From positions 1 to 44,779 of the forward strand of contig JADGPW010000020.1 in assembly GCA_017882265.1 (NCBI GenBank): 44,779 nt of DNA. The letters are read 5' to 3'. Below the pieces are notes generated by a model, which had not been told where the DNA came from, ran no database searches, and was given only the letters and a program-made list of their open reading frames with translations. This DNA is from Chitinophagaceae bacterium. GTDB lineage: Bacteria; Bacteroidota; Bacteroidia; Chitinophagales; Chitinophagaceae. Both the position numbers and the translations under genes were made by a program. This document shows, piece by piece, positions 31,949 through 40,356 of this stretch (within the stretch, counting starts at the first letter, position 1; each line of letters starts with the position of its first letter).

Positions 31949-33517
31949 TTAGTTTTCCCTTGCCAAATTTGTTCTTGCAGCATTACCTCCCCACATACTC
32001 CAGCCGGTTATAACCGGGATGCCGGTATTGATAGCGTATAGTTTACTGTTAACCGTGGTGACATATATCCATCCTTTTTCAGCAATGGGCTGGTACCTGG
32101 CCTGGTCCTTTATCATATACTTCTTTATCACTTTTCCTTGTTTTGCATCCATGATCAAAACTTCACCACTAAGGGTTGCGATGATGATATAGCCATTTGC
32201 GTATACCGGGAGTGTTCCCATAAAACCGCCTTGTTTTTTCAGATCTCCTTCTAATGCATATTTCCAGTTAACTTTTCCGCTGGAATCAGTGCATACGATC
32301 TCGTCACCCATCGTAGTATACAAATGACCATTATAATATAAAGCCCTTGAGCCCTGGAAGGATTGCAAAGAGGCCACATTGGATTGCCCGATATTCTTAT
32401 TGGCAGCTTCCCAGTTAGCACTCGTTGGCGCGCCGGCAGAAAATCCATTGCCGGCATCCATGTTTGCTGCCTGTGTTTTTAGTCCGGATGCCCCTTGTAT
32501 TTTTTCATCCAGATATTCAGCATCTTTTTTATAAAATGACCTCCTCAAATCACCCATGCCCATAACAATGGATTCTGAAACTACCTTATCACCCTCCTTA
32601 TCCGTGCGTCAGCTTACAATCAATTGGTTGTTCCTGTCAAAAACCGAGGCGGAGGTGGCACGTATAGCTTTTGCTTCCATTATCTCCCCGGTCTTTTGTT
32701 TTATTTTATACAACGCCCCGGAAAATGTAGTAACATATAGCAGATCATCTTTTGCAACCGGCGCTGACATGATATCGCTGTCTATCCATTTTTGCCAGAG
32801 TATGGCTCCGGTTTTAAGGTCAAATGCCACCAGCACATGGGTTGGAAACAGACCAGGCTGGTTAATGTCTGTATCCTTTTTTGATTTGACTGCATTTCCC
32901 GCGTAAGGGGCGGGATAAGAAGTATACACCATTCCATTGGCAATAGTAGGCATCGACATCAGGGGGTCGCCCAGCCACCAGGACCATCTTTCTTTTCCCG
33001 TTTCCAGGTCGCAGGCAAAAAGGCTGCATGATTCCGTATTAAATACAATGATATCATCGGCTATCGCGGGGGAGGATGGCCCATCATCATCCAGGCTGAT
33101 GGCCCATTTTAGTTTACCGGTAGTGGCATCAAATGAATAATACTCCTTGCTTCCAAATCCGCCACTTAAATATAAATTGCCTTTGATCACAGCTGGGGTA
33201 GGAATATTGGTATCAGAGGCAAGTTTTATACAAAACCAGTCGGGTGTTTTTTCAAATTGCTTTTCCAGGGTGGTAACGGTTACATGGCCTTTCCGGAACT
33301 CCTTTTTGGATTTGAACCTTTCATCGCTATTCAGGGCAAGGATCTGTGGCAGGATATCTTTTTCATACCGGGCAGAATCGCTTGTTGTCGTGTGATAATG
33401 GTCGGAAATATGACTGCTTTTGCTTGTATCCAGGTTTTTATTATTCATTAAATCCCAGGCAGTCAGGACGCTTATACACAAAATGAGAGTGCAGGCAAGA
33501 AGGATTGTCTTTCTCAT
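31949..33517 (-). pseudogene. PQQ-type beta-propeller protein interrupted by an in-frame TGA
   Basis: Two open frames (32609-33517, 302 residues; 31949-32608, 219 residues) are in the same frame and separated only by one TGA at 32609-32611. Together they form one exported propeller protein: signal peptide MRKTILLACTLILCISVLTA, then repeats such as GKLKWAISLDDDGPSSPAIA, CDLETGKERWSWWLGDP and KTGAILWQKWIDSDI before the stop, and GKVNWKYALEGDLKKQ and DAKQGKVIKKYMIK after it. Sequence around the stop reads NNQLIVS-stop-RTDKEGDKVV, with no shift. Options are a recent nonsense mutation, readthrough (TGA followed by C is a leaky context), re-initiation at the ATG of 32563, or sequence error. Confidence 0.85.
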
Positions 33518-33821
33518 GGCAAAAATTTGACTTGAGTTATTTAGATGCGGGAAATCTCAGAATTGCATATAATGCGGCTTAGAATGGATGGGGACGGTAA
33601 GAATTGTCATGCCATTCGCAGAATGGAAAGATATAACCGCAACGTCGCAAAGGCGCAGAGAAAATAGTTGCAAAATAGATTTTCTTTCCCCGGCTTAATG
33701 GTGATGATTGGTTAAACAGAATAGGGGCGAAGAAAAGGTCTAAACCTACCAGTTCAGAGTTTCTCGGTAGGGGTATAAAACCATTATGTTTATTCTCTGA
33801 CTGCCCCTAGTGACTAAAATA
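33518..33821. other. Gap with small palindromes and possible structured RNA
   Basis: No gene is visible. It contains a CCATTC/GAATGG hairpin (33612-33626) and a half copy of the CGCAAAG-type repeat (33636-33660). It also holds a nested structure: TAGGGGC (33722) pairs with GCCCCTA (33803), enclosing CCTACC (33745) / GGTAGG (33766). CAGTTCAGAG (33750) could alternatively pair with CTCTGACTG (33796). No promoter is obvious. Confidence 0.4.
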
Positions 33822-33853
33822 ATGCCCGGATCTATTATTTAAGTTCCGGGCAT
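33822..33853 (-). terminator. Terminator of the ABM-like gene
   Basis: ATGCCCGGA and TCCGGGCAT form a perfect 9-bp stem with a 14-base loop. On the minus strand it is followed by TATTTTA, 24 bases after the stop of the gene at 33877. Confidence 0.75.
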
Positions 33854-33876
33854 AAAAGATAAATTAAACCGCAATA

Positions 33877-34158
33877 TCAGCCGATGATAATATTATTTAC
33901 CAGGTTTACTTTCGGCTGACCGGGATCAACGCCAATTTCCTGCAGAATGGGCATCAGTGTTTCGCCAAACGCCTGGAAATTTTCCATAGTATCCCATACA
34001 TCGGTTACATGAAGATCAGCGGGGTCATCATAGCAAACATGGTATAATCTGCCTTTCAGGCTTCCCTGGCCGGCAACTTCCAGCTTTTTGATACATTGGT
34101 CATATTTGGCTACCGTCATCCCGGCGCCTGTGGGATCGAACGTGAAAACGAATGACAT
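33877..34158 (-). CDS. ABM-like small protein
   Basis: The 93-residue product (MSFVFTFDPTGAGMTVAKYD, KGRLYHVCYDDPADLHVTDV, WDTMENFQAFGETLMPILQE) has the length and beta-alpha-beta-beta-alpha pattern of dimeric alpha/beta-barrel proteins related to antibiotic-biosynthesis monooxygenases. The WDTMENFQAF segment is the usual helix after the third strand. Such proteins are often annotated as hypothetical; no substrate can be inferred. It is cytosolic, monocistronic and has its own terminator. Confidence 0.75.
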   Translation of the reverse strand: MSFVFTFDPTGAGMTVAKYDQCIKKLEVAGQGSLKGRLYHVCYDDPADLHVTDVWDTMENFQAFGETLMPILQEIGVDPGQPKVNLVNNIIIG

Positions 34159-34294
34159 AATAATTGGTTTTTATGAACGAATAATTGATGGCATTAGTTA
34201 TACGAAATTTCCGGGAGAGCGGTTTTATTGTTTATTTCTCAGCCCCTGAAACTTTCATAATATATTCTCTCTATGTTCAGGTCGTATTTAGATA

Positions 34295-34489
34295 GCTAGT
34301 TGAAGGCATTCTCACCGCTACTTATTAGCTACCTGATTGCTACTTCAAAGTATCATCATCAGGCCAGGGTCAGGCAAGAGTCAGGCAAGAGTCAGGGAAA
34401 CATCAGGATGAGGTCAGATAAACATCAGGCCTTGATCAGGAAAAGATCAGGTAGAAGTCAGGTTAAGATCAGGTCAATATCAGGCAACG
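34295..34489. repeat. Array 3 of degenerate 11-bp tandem repeats (about 18 units)
   Basis: From 34358 twelve units run in perfect 11-bp register: ATCAGGCCAGG, GTCAGGCAAGA, GTCAGGCAAGA, GTCAGGGAAAC, ATCAGGATGAG, GTCAGATAAAC, ATCAGGCCTTG, ATCAGGAAAAG, ATCAGGTAGAA, GTCAGGTTAAG, ATCAGGTCAAT, ATCAGGCAACG. The RTCAGG half is fixed and the other five bases vary freely. Before them GCTA-type words keep the same 11-bp phase at 34295, 34317, 34328 and 34339, and they match the GCTACC words of array 2. The array ends at TATGCATC (34490), the same octamer that follows array 1. A 68-residue frame across it is only a translation of the repeat. Confidence 0.9.
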
Positions 34490-34670
34490 TATGCATCGAA
34501 AATTGAAAAATGATCAATTCCGTTTTTGGGACAAAGAGCAAAATTTTTTAATCTACAATATACTAAGAAAACAACTTTATTTTGCAAAGAGTACTATCTT
34601 TTTATCAAATCAAATATTGTCAAAGAAAAGGCCTGAAAAGGTGTGTCCCATTAGGCTCGGATTTTATACC
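34490..34670. other. AT-rich spacer after array 3
   Basis: It opens with TATGCATC and is otherwise AT-rich with homopolymer runs. An 80-residue open frame on the plus strand has no family look. Nothing else is identifiable before the REP region. Confidence 0.4.
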
Positions 34671-35556
34671 GCCCTTTCAAGGCTGATGGTAGGTTTTTTT
34701 TACTTTTTCGAAGGACTGCACCCTTCGCTGTGAGATGTCGCCCTTTCAGGGCTTGAGAGTTAGCTTCTTTTGTTTTTACGAAGGGCTGCACCCTTCGCTT
34801 TGATATGTCGCCCCGTTGGGGCTTTGAGTATGATTGTGTTTTGTAACAGGCTTCAATCGAAACTCTGTTTCATTAGTTTTCAGAGTAAACAATTCCCGAT
34901 TTTTGAAGCCAAAAAGCCCTGGAAGGGCGATAATATCCAAACACCGGGTGAAGCCCGGTGAAAAAGGAAATAATTCTGAGGAAAGCCCTGAAAGGGCGTC
35001 ATTTAAAAATACATGATAGTGATACATGCAGGAGTTGCTAATACCAGATATAACGCTCATCAAAATCAACGTTATATTTTATTAAAAAGGCTCTGTATTC
35101 ATCTTCAAAAGTCATTTTAGTATGATGTTGTTTTTGGGATGAAATGTATTTTATTACAGTATCTACTTCTGCAGGATTAACTGAAAAAGCGCCGTACCCA
35201 TCCTGCCAGTAAAAATCCTTAAGGTTTTCACCTTTTGTTTTTATCCATTTGGAAGAATGGGATTTAATCTCTTCCAGGAGTTTCATCAATGCTATCTTTT
35301 TTGACAATTGACAAAGTATATGTACATGGTCATAATGACCGCCGATTTTTATTGGAGTGCATTCCAGCCTATTGCAAATACCTCCCAGGTAACTGTATAA
35401 TTCATTTTCAATTGTTTCGTTTATTAGGGGCTGACGATATTTTGTACTGAAAATAATATGGAGATAGTTTTTGACTAATGATTGTCCCATTTGGGTTGAA
35501 TTTTATTTTTTCGAAGGACTGCACCCTTCGCTTTGATATATCACCCCGGTGGGGCT
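34671..35556. mobile_element. IS200/IS605-type transposase embedded in REP hairpins
   Basis: The transposase gene (35038-35490, minus) is flanked by REP units made of a G-rich hairpin, a TA-rich linker and a second hairpin. Forward units lie at 34709-34752 (CGAAGGACTGCACCCTTCG, then GCCCTTTCAGGGC), 34779-34822 and 35512-35556. Inverted ones lie at 34916-34960 (GCCCTGGAAGGGC, CACCGGGTGAAGCCCGGTG) and 34985-34997. A degenerate piece is at 34671-34685. This matches REP-associated tyrosine transposase loci, where the enzyme mobilises or maintains the hairpins. Exact element ends cannot be set from sequence. Confidence 0.8.
35038..35490 (-). CDS. tnpA: Y1 (HUH) transposase, IS200/IS605 type, REP-associated
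   Basis: The 150-residue enzyme has the single-strand HUH architecture. The N-terminal strand NYLHIIFSTKYRQPLIN precedes the metal motif H55-V-H57 in GGHYDHVHILC and the catalytic Tyr115 in VIKYISSQKQHH. The C-terminal MTFEDEYRAFLIKYNVDFDERYIW is typical of the Bacteroidota subgroup. It nicks single-stranded DNA at hairpins, forming a 5'-phosphotyrosine. No TnpB or accessory gene is present. It looks intact and all three catalytic residues are there. The REP hairpins on both sides are the likely substrate. Confidence 0.93.
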   Translation of the reverse strand: MGQSLVKNYLHIIFSTKYRQPLINETIENELYSYLGGICNRLECTPIKIGGHYDHVHILCQLSKKIALMKLLEEIKSHSSKWIKTKGENLKDFYWQDGYGAFSVNPAEVDTVIKYISSQKQHHTKMTFEDEYRAFLIKYNVDFDERYIWY

Positions 35557-35817
35557 ATGGGCAAATTAGTTTTTGATAATATTATATCCATGTTGTCTTA
35601 GCAGGATTTTAATGTTTTTTCACCGGGAAGCAGTCTAAATGAATATTGTGCTTTGGGTAGAAAGCAGCTGTTATTTCGTTAACCCCGGTATTTAACATTT
35701 TCGTTTTTGACTTGCCCTTTTATTAACTCCTAGGTTTTTAAAGTTTGGTGCTTGATAGTAGTTATCAAACCGACAAAAACGCTGCCTTTATAACCTCTCC
35801 GGCTCGCCGTTTTTCCC
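35557..35817. other. Upstream region of lepA
   Basis: No gene is visible between REP unit 35512-35556 and the lepA promoter. It is AT-rich, and GTTTGG (35740) with a nearby ATCAAACC (35765) suggests a weak inverted repeat. Confidence 0.4.
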
Positions 35818-35825
35818 TACCTTTG
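35818..35825 (+). promoter_or_regulatory. -7 promoter element of lepA
   Basis: TACCTTTG is a full match to TAnnTTTG, 28 bases before the ATG. No convincing TTTG lies at the usual distance upstream. Confidence 0.55.
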
Positions 35826-35853
35826 CCGCTCTTGAAAATGAGGTATTAAGTAC

Positions 35854-37647
35854 ATGAAGAACATCCGGAATTTTTGCATTATCGCACATATAGACCATGG
35901 CAAATCCACGCTGGCTGACCGCCTGTTACAAAGTACAGGTACGATCAGCGACCGGGATATGATGGACCAGGTATTGGATGATATGGAACTGGAACGGGAA
36001 AAAGGCATTACCATTAAGAGTCATGCTATCCAGATCAACTATCAGCATAAAGATGGGCAGGAATATATACTGAACCTGATCGATACACCCGGTCATGTTG
36101 ACTTTAGCTATGAAGTAAGCCGGGCCCTGGCGGCCTGTGAGGGATGCTTGTTGCTGGTGGATGCAACCCAGGGCATTCAGGCGCAGACAATAAGTAATTT
36201 ATACCTGGCAATTGACAATGACCTGGAGATCATTCCCATCATCAACAAGATAGATATGGATGGGGCGATGATCGAAGAGGTAAAGGACCAGATCATTGAA
36301 TTGATCGGCTGTAAACCGGATGATATTCTAATGGCCAGCGCCAAAACGGGGCTTGGTGTGGAAGAGATACTAACAGCCATTGTGGAAAGAATCCCCGCAC
36401 CGGTGGGCAAACCAAATGCTCCTTTACAGGCGCTGATATTTGACAGTGTGTTCAATTCCTTCAGGGGTATCATTGTTTACTACCGTATCCGGAATGGTTC
36501 GATAAAAAAAGGCGATAAAGTTGAATTCGTATCCACCGGCCAGGAGTACGTGGCGGATGAAGTGGGCATATTAAAATTAAAAATGTCACCAAGGGACGAG
36601 GTGTTTTGCGGTGATGTGGGTTATATCATTACGGGTATAAAAAACGCGAAAGAGGTGAAAGTGGGGGATACGATCACCCTGGCGGATAATCCCACGCAGG
36701 AGATCATTAAGGGATTCCAGGAAGTGAAACCAATGGTATTTGCGGGTATCTTTCCGGTGGATACGGAAGATTTTGAGGAACTGCGGAATTGTATGGACAA
36801 ATTACAGTTGAATGATGCATCCCTTTCTTATGAGCTGGAAACATCACAGGCCCTGGGTTTTGGTTTTCGTTGTGGCTTCCTCGGACTGCTGCACATGGAA
36901 ATTATCCAGGAACGCCTCGAGCGGGAATTTGATCAAACAGTGATCACCACTGTTCCCAATGTTAGCTTTATTGCTTACACCACCAAAGGAGAGAAGATAA
37001 CAGTCAACAATCCTACTGAATTCCCTGATCCTGTGAGAACGGACAGGATTGAAGAGCCTTTTATCAAGGCGCAGATCATCACCAAACCCGAGTATATTGG
37101 CAATATCATCACCTTATGTTTGGGTAAACGGGGCATCCTGATGAACCAGAGTTACCTGACCACAACAAGAGTGGAATTATTGTTCGAGATGCCGCTGACT
37201 GAAATCGTATTTGATTTTTATGATAAATTAAAAAGCCAGACAAGGGGATATGCATCTTTCGATTATCATCCTATAGGATACCGGGAAGCCGATATTGTGA
37301 AAATGGATATCCTGCTGAACGGGGATAAAGTGGATGCCCTAAGCGCCTTGATCCACCGGAGCCGGGCACATGAGTTTGGAAGAAAACTTTGCGAAAAATT
37401 AAAAGAGCTGGTTCCCCGCCAGCAATTCCAGATCGCCATCCAGGCCGCCATTGGCGCCAAAGTAGTGGCAAGAGAAACGATATCCGCTATGCGGAAAGAT
37501 GTGACTGCTAAATGTTATGGTGGTGATATCAGCCGGAAGCGTAAGTTATTGGAAAAACAGAAGGAAGGAAAGAAACGGATGCGGCAGATCGGCAATGTAG
37601 AAGTGCCTCAGGAAGCGTTCCTGGCTGTTTTGAAACTGGATGATTAA
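35854..37647 (+). CDS. lepA: Elongation factor 4 (LepA)
   Basis: The 597-residue GTPase has G1 AHIDHGKST (11-19), the switch region [14 protein letters not shown]3 DTPGH (77-81), G4 NKID (131-134) and the LepA-specific C-terminal domain with [20 protein letters not shown] and [20 protein letters not shown]. Length matches the family. LepA acts on the ribosome, with roles in back-translocation, initiation or 30S assembly under stress proposed in the literature. It is cytosolic and monocistronic, with its own -7 box and a palindromic repeat after the stop. Nothing unusual is seen. Confidence 0.98.
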   Translation: MKNIRNFCIIAHIDHGKSTLADRLLQSTGTISDRDMMDQVLDDMELEREKGITIKSHAIQINYQHKDGQEYILNLIDTPGHVDFSYEVSRALAACEGCLLLVDATQGIQAQTISNLYLAIDNDLEIIPIINKIDMDGAMIEEVKDQIIELIGCKPDDILMASAKTGLGVEEILTAIVERIPAPVGKPNAPLQALIFDSVFNSFRGIIVYYRIRNGSIKKGDKVEFVSTGQEYVADEVGILKLKMSPRDEVFCGDVGYIITGIKNAKEVKVGDTITLADNPTQEIIKGFQEVKPMVFAGIFPVDTEDFEELRNCMDKLQLNDASLSYELETSQALGFGFRCGFLGLLHMEIIQERLEREFDQTVITTVPNVSFIAYTTKGEKITVNNPTEFPDPVRTDRIEEPFIKAQIITKPEYIGNIITLCLGKRGILMNQSYLTTTRVELLFEMPLTEIVFDFYDKLKSQTRGYASFDYHPIGYREADIVKMDILLNGDKVDALSALIHRSRAHEFGRKLCEKLKELVPRQQFQIAIQAAIGAKVVARETISAMRKDVTAKCYGGDISRKRKLLEKQKEGKKRMRQIGNVEVPQEAFLAVLKLDD

Positions 37648-37650
37648 TGT

Positions 37651-37740
37651 TTAGATAATAGATAAAAGTGAATAGATAATAGTTTTTCTAGTTCGTAAAA
37701 ACTTTTGCTGCCTTATTGTGCCATTATCTCCATTAACCTG
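37651..37740. repeat. GTGAATAGATAA repeat, copy 3
   Basis: AAAAGTGAATAGATAATAGT on the left is complete. The right arm is degraded to CCATTATCTCC. The internal sequence differs from copies 1 and 2, so this is a decayed or minimal copy. It follows the lepA stop. Confidence 0.6.
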
Positions 37741-37757
37741 TTAGCTTCTGGATAAGG

Positions 37758-37765
37758 TATATTTG
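37758..37765 (+). promoter_or_regulatory. -7 promoter element of the TylF-like gene
   Basis: TATATTTG matches TAnnTTTG. The predicted transcription start is near 37772, which lies after the TTG at 37763 and before the TTG at 37790; this decides the start codon. Confidence 0.6.
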
Positions 37766-37789
37766 TATTATGGATTTCAAACTTTTATC

Positions 37790-38539
37790 TTGAAACTTTC
37801 GAGAATCATAAACTATCCGTTGGGCCTGCTGGGGCTAAAGATCATCCGGAAGTCAAGACCGGAATTGGTAAATATTTCCGACATCGAGGAGGATAAGAAT
37901 TTTTTGGAAATCTACAGGAAAGTAAAGGACTATACCCTGGTACCGCTAGAGCGATGTTATACATTATACCAGGCCGTAAAGTATATCATTAAAAATAATA
38001 TCACCGGAGATCTGGTGGAATGTGGTGTGTGGAAAGGCGGTAGTTGTATGTTGATGGGGTACACACTACTTGAAGCGGGTATAATAAACAGGAAAATATA
38101 TCTCTATGATACCTTTGAAGGGATGACAAAACCCGGGAAGTGGGACGGCCAGGAAGAAAAAGATCAATGGGAAAAGGGGAGAATGTCAGATACACTGAAT
38201 ACGATGTGTTATTCACCCTTCGATGAGGTGAAAGCAAATATGAACAGAACCGGCTATCCTACCGAATATATTTTGATGGTAAAAGGAAAGGTAGAAGAAA
38301 CAGTACCTGGCACATTGCCATCAAAAATTTCATTATTGCGTTTGGACACAGATTGGTATGAATCCACCAAACATGAATTGCTCCATTTATATCCCTTGCT
38401 GGTTCAACATGGCGTCCTAATCGTAGATGATTACGGCGCCTGGCCCGGAGCAAGAAAGGCTGTGGATGAGTATTTTGATACTATCCCCAATACTTTCCTG
38501 GGAAGGATCGATTACACCGGTCGAATGATCATCAAATAG
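37790..38539 (+). CDS. TylF/MycF-type O-methyltransferase
   Basis: The product is about 249 residues from the TTG at 37790 (MKLSRIINYPLGLLGLK). An upstream TTG at 37763 overlaps the -7 box and is rejected. SAM-binding GDLVECGVWKGGSCMLMGY is followed by IYLYDTFEGMTKPG and the metal-binding LLRLDTDWYESTKHEL plus IVDDYGAWPGARKAVDEYF of the TylF/MycF family. These Mg2+-dependent enzymes methylate sugar hydroxyls. The setting, next to glycosyltransferases and a Wzt-type ATPase, suggests that it modifies a surface polysaccharide sugar. It is the only plus-strand gene of that locus. Confidence 0.9.
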   Translation: MKLSRIINYPLGLLGLKIIRKSRPELVNISDIEEDKNFLEIYRKVKDYTLVPLERCYTLYQAVKYIIKNNITGDLVECGVWKGGSCMLMGYTLLEAGIINRKIYLYDTFEGMTKPGKWDGQEEKDQWEKGRMSDTLNTMCYSPFDEVKANMNRTGYPTEYILMVKGKVEETVPGTLPSKISLLRLDTDWYESTKHELLHLYPLLVQHGVLIVDDYGAWPGARKAVDEYFDTIPNTFLGRIDYTGRMIIK

Positions 38540-38546
38540 CCTGGTT

Positions 38547-39191
38547 TTATAAATTTATTTCTTCCAGTAGCCAACAACCCAGGAAACGGACCGTAGTGCC
38601 TTGGGCATAATCGTCAATCATTTTCAAGGGGGCGGGCAGATTGAAAGGCGATAGCTCCAGGTTGACCGGGCGATAGTAACCGGTAGGGATTGCGATATTC
38701 TCATTTACCGGGTAAGTATTGGTAAGAATATATTTAATTCCGCATCGTTTGAAATTTTTAATGGATTTGATCACCTGCCTGTTTTGCAGGTGAATAAAGC
38801 AGTCGCGGCAAATGACCGCATCGGTCTTTGGCAGTTTATCTTTTGTAATATCAGCAATAATGAATTTTTTATCCGGAAATTTTGTTTTGTTGATTTCGAT
38901 GATTTTCCCGACAATATCCGCACCGGTATAATCAATTCCTGACAGATCCACCCGGCTAATCCAGTTGCAATCACCACAGGGGGCATCCAGAAGTGTTTTA
39001 ATTTCCAGGGAATGGAGAATGGACGGTAATAACCGGCGGAAACGGGTCGTATAGGCTAATGTAGAACCCGGGCCGGAAAAACTTTCTTCAGAACCCCACG
39101 CATTTTTATGAAAGATAGTTGAGAATACTTTCTTTGTATTGGCAGGAAATAATATTCGTAGTTTGTTTTTAATCCGGGATAACATAATCAT
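38547..39191 (-). CDS. Class I SAM-dependent methyltransferase
   Basis: The product is about 214 residues from the ATG at 39191 (MIMLSRIKNKLRILFPANTK; a TTG three codons upstream is open). The SAM loop is ETKTLLDAPCGDCNW-like (IKTLLDAPCGDCNWISRVDL), then YTGADIVGKII and VICRDCFIHLQNRQVIKSIK. It contains a NAWGSEESFSGPGSTL segment seen in some polysaccharide-cluster methyltransferases. It is the last gene of the minus-strand polysaccharide operon, 16 bases after the glycosyltransferase. The substrate is probably a sugar or glycan. Confidence 0.87.
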   Translation of the reverse strand: MIMLSRIKNKLRILFPANTKKVFSTIFHKNAWGSEESFSGPGSTLAYTTRFRRLLPSILHSLEIKTLLDAPCGDCNWISRVDLSGIDYTGADIVGKIIEINKTKFPDKKFIIADITKDKLPKTDAVICRDCFIHLQNRQVIKSIKNFKRCGIKYILTNTYPVNENIAIPTGYYRPVNLELSPFNLPAPLKMIDDYAQGTTVRFLGCWLLEEINL

Positions 39192-39206
39192 TCTGTTCAA
39201 ATATAT

Positions 39207-40313
39207 TTAAAACAAACGAGCCCATAATTCATACACTGATTCAGGTGAAAACCGGCGGATATTCTGAAACGCGAGCCGGCCCATTGTTTTTCTCTTATTA
39301 TTGTCTTCAATCAGGGAATTGATCGCCTCTGCCATGGCAACCGTATTTTCTTTTTTGACCAGGATGCCGTCTATCCCATGGCGGATGATATCGGAGGGGC
39401 CGGTGGGACAATCAAAAGAAATACAGGGAACGCCATGAGCCATTGATTCGATCAGGACGGCGGGAAAACCTTCAAATCTTGAAGTCATGATGTACAGGGA
39501 TGCATGACTATATATTTCCTCCAATTCCCTGTGTCCGACAGGCGGCACAATTACCATATTATTCTCTAATCCATTTTCGATGATGGCTTTGGTTAATTGG
39601 GTCAGTCCTTCTCCTTTGCCTACCAGTTTCCATTTCCAATCCGGATGTTTTTGAAAAATCAATTTTGCAATAAGAGGTACCAGGTCAATTCCTTTCCTTT
39701 CAATAAACCATCCGACGGTTAGCATTTCTTTTGAATTAAGAGTGGCCTGTTCATCCGGAAAGTCAGGAATAAACCCGGGAATGACAATGGTCCTGCACCC
39801 CAACTGTTCAAATATTTTTTTTTCTGTCTCATTGAGGCAGACCACGATGTCCAGCTTTGGATATGTTTTATTAAATAAGTATGACCAGAATCTGTTCTTT
39901 TTTAGCCAATAAAAATGATGAGGTTCCCAGCTTACGAGCCTGCTAAACTTTTTAAGTCCACCGAGTACCGCAGCCACCGAAAACGGATAATCCGTTGAAA
40001 TGACTATATCAGGCTGTATTTTTTTTATTATACTTTTTAGCTTCCCTATATGCCTGTAAAATGCGTATTTCCGGCTTACCATATTTCCGGTTTTTGTAAT
40101 ACCGAAATGAAGCGGTTTGGCAATTACCGTAATTTTTTTTTCGAGTGGATAAAATGAATTCGCTGTATTGTCCAATACAATAACCTGAACAAGGTGGCCT
40201 TTCGTTGAAAAAAGATTGGCAAAATTACAAATAGCTCTTTCCGTACCTCCGGGAAGGTCAAGGCGGGAACAAAGTATAACGATATGTTTTTTCTTTTCCA
40301 ATTTATTGAACAA
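39207..40313 (-). CDS. Glycosyltransferase family 4 (I)
   Basis: The 368-residue GT-B enzyme shows HIVILCSRLDLPGGTERAIC at the N-terminus (nucleotide-sugar acceptor side), MLTVGWFIERKGIDLVPLIA after the linker, and SRFEGFPAVLIESMAHGVPC followed by ISFDCPTGPSDII (the EX7E donor region). The frame has no ATG near the beginning; TTG at 40313 (MFNKLEKKKHIVIL) is the best start, and TTG at 40301 is possible. It is part of the operon and starts 43 bases after the preceding glycosyltransferase. Sugar and linkage are not predictable. Confidence 0.9.
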   Translation of the reverse strand: MFNKLEKKKHIVILCSRLDLPGGTERAICNFANLFSTKGHLVQVIVLDNTANSFYPLEKKITVIAKPLHFGITKTGNMVSRKYAFYRHIGKLKSIIKKIQPDIVISTDYPFSVAAVLGGLKKFSRLVSWEPHHFYWLKKNRFWSYLFNKTYPKLDIVVCLNETEKKIFEQLGCRTIVIPGFIPDFPDEQATLNSKEMLTVGWFIERKGIDLVPLIAKLIFQKHPDWKWKLVGKGEGLTQLTKAIIENGLENNMVIVPPVGHRELEEIYSHASLYIMTSRFEGFPAVLIESMAHGVPCISFDCPTGPSDIIRHGIDGILVKKENTVAMAEAINSLIEDNNKRKTMGRLAFQNIRRFSPESVYELWARLF

Positions 40314-40356
40314 TTAAATTGATCTGCTCCTGAATCATGATCAGCTCCTATAGGGA

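Noticed and set aside
32609-32611. Selenocysteine codon in the propeller gene
   Set aside because: No convincing bSECIS hairpin directly after the TGA and no selenocysteine genes in the window; nonsense mutation or readthrough is simpler.
34358-34489. CRISPR-like array
   Set aside because: Units are 11 bp with a 6-bp constant part, far below CRISPR repeat and spacer lengths, and no cas gene is nearby.
34300-34506. 68-aa open frame over array 3
   Set aside because: It is only the translation of 11-bp repeats, which cycle through three frames; no start context or family.
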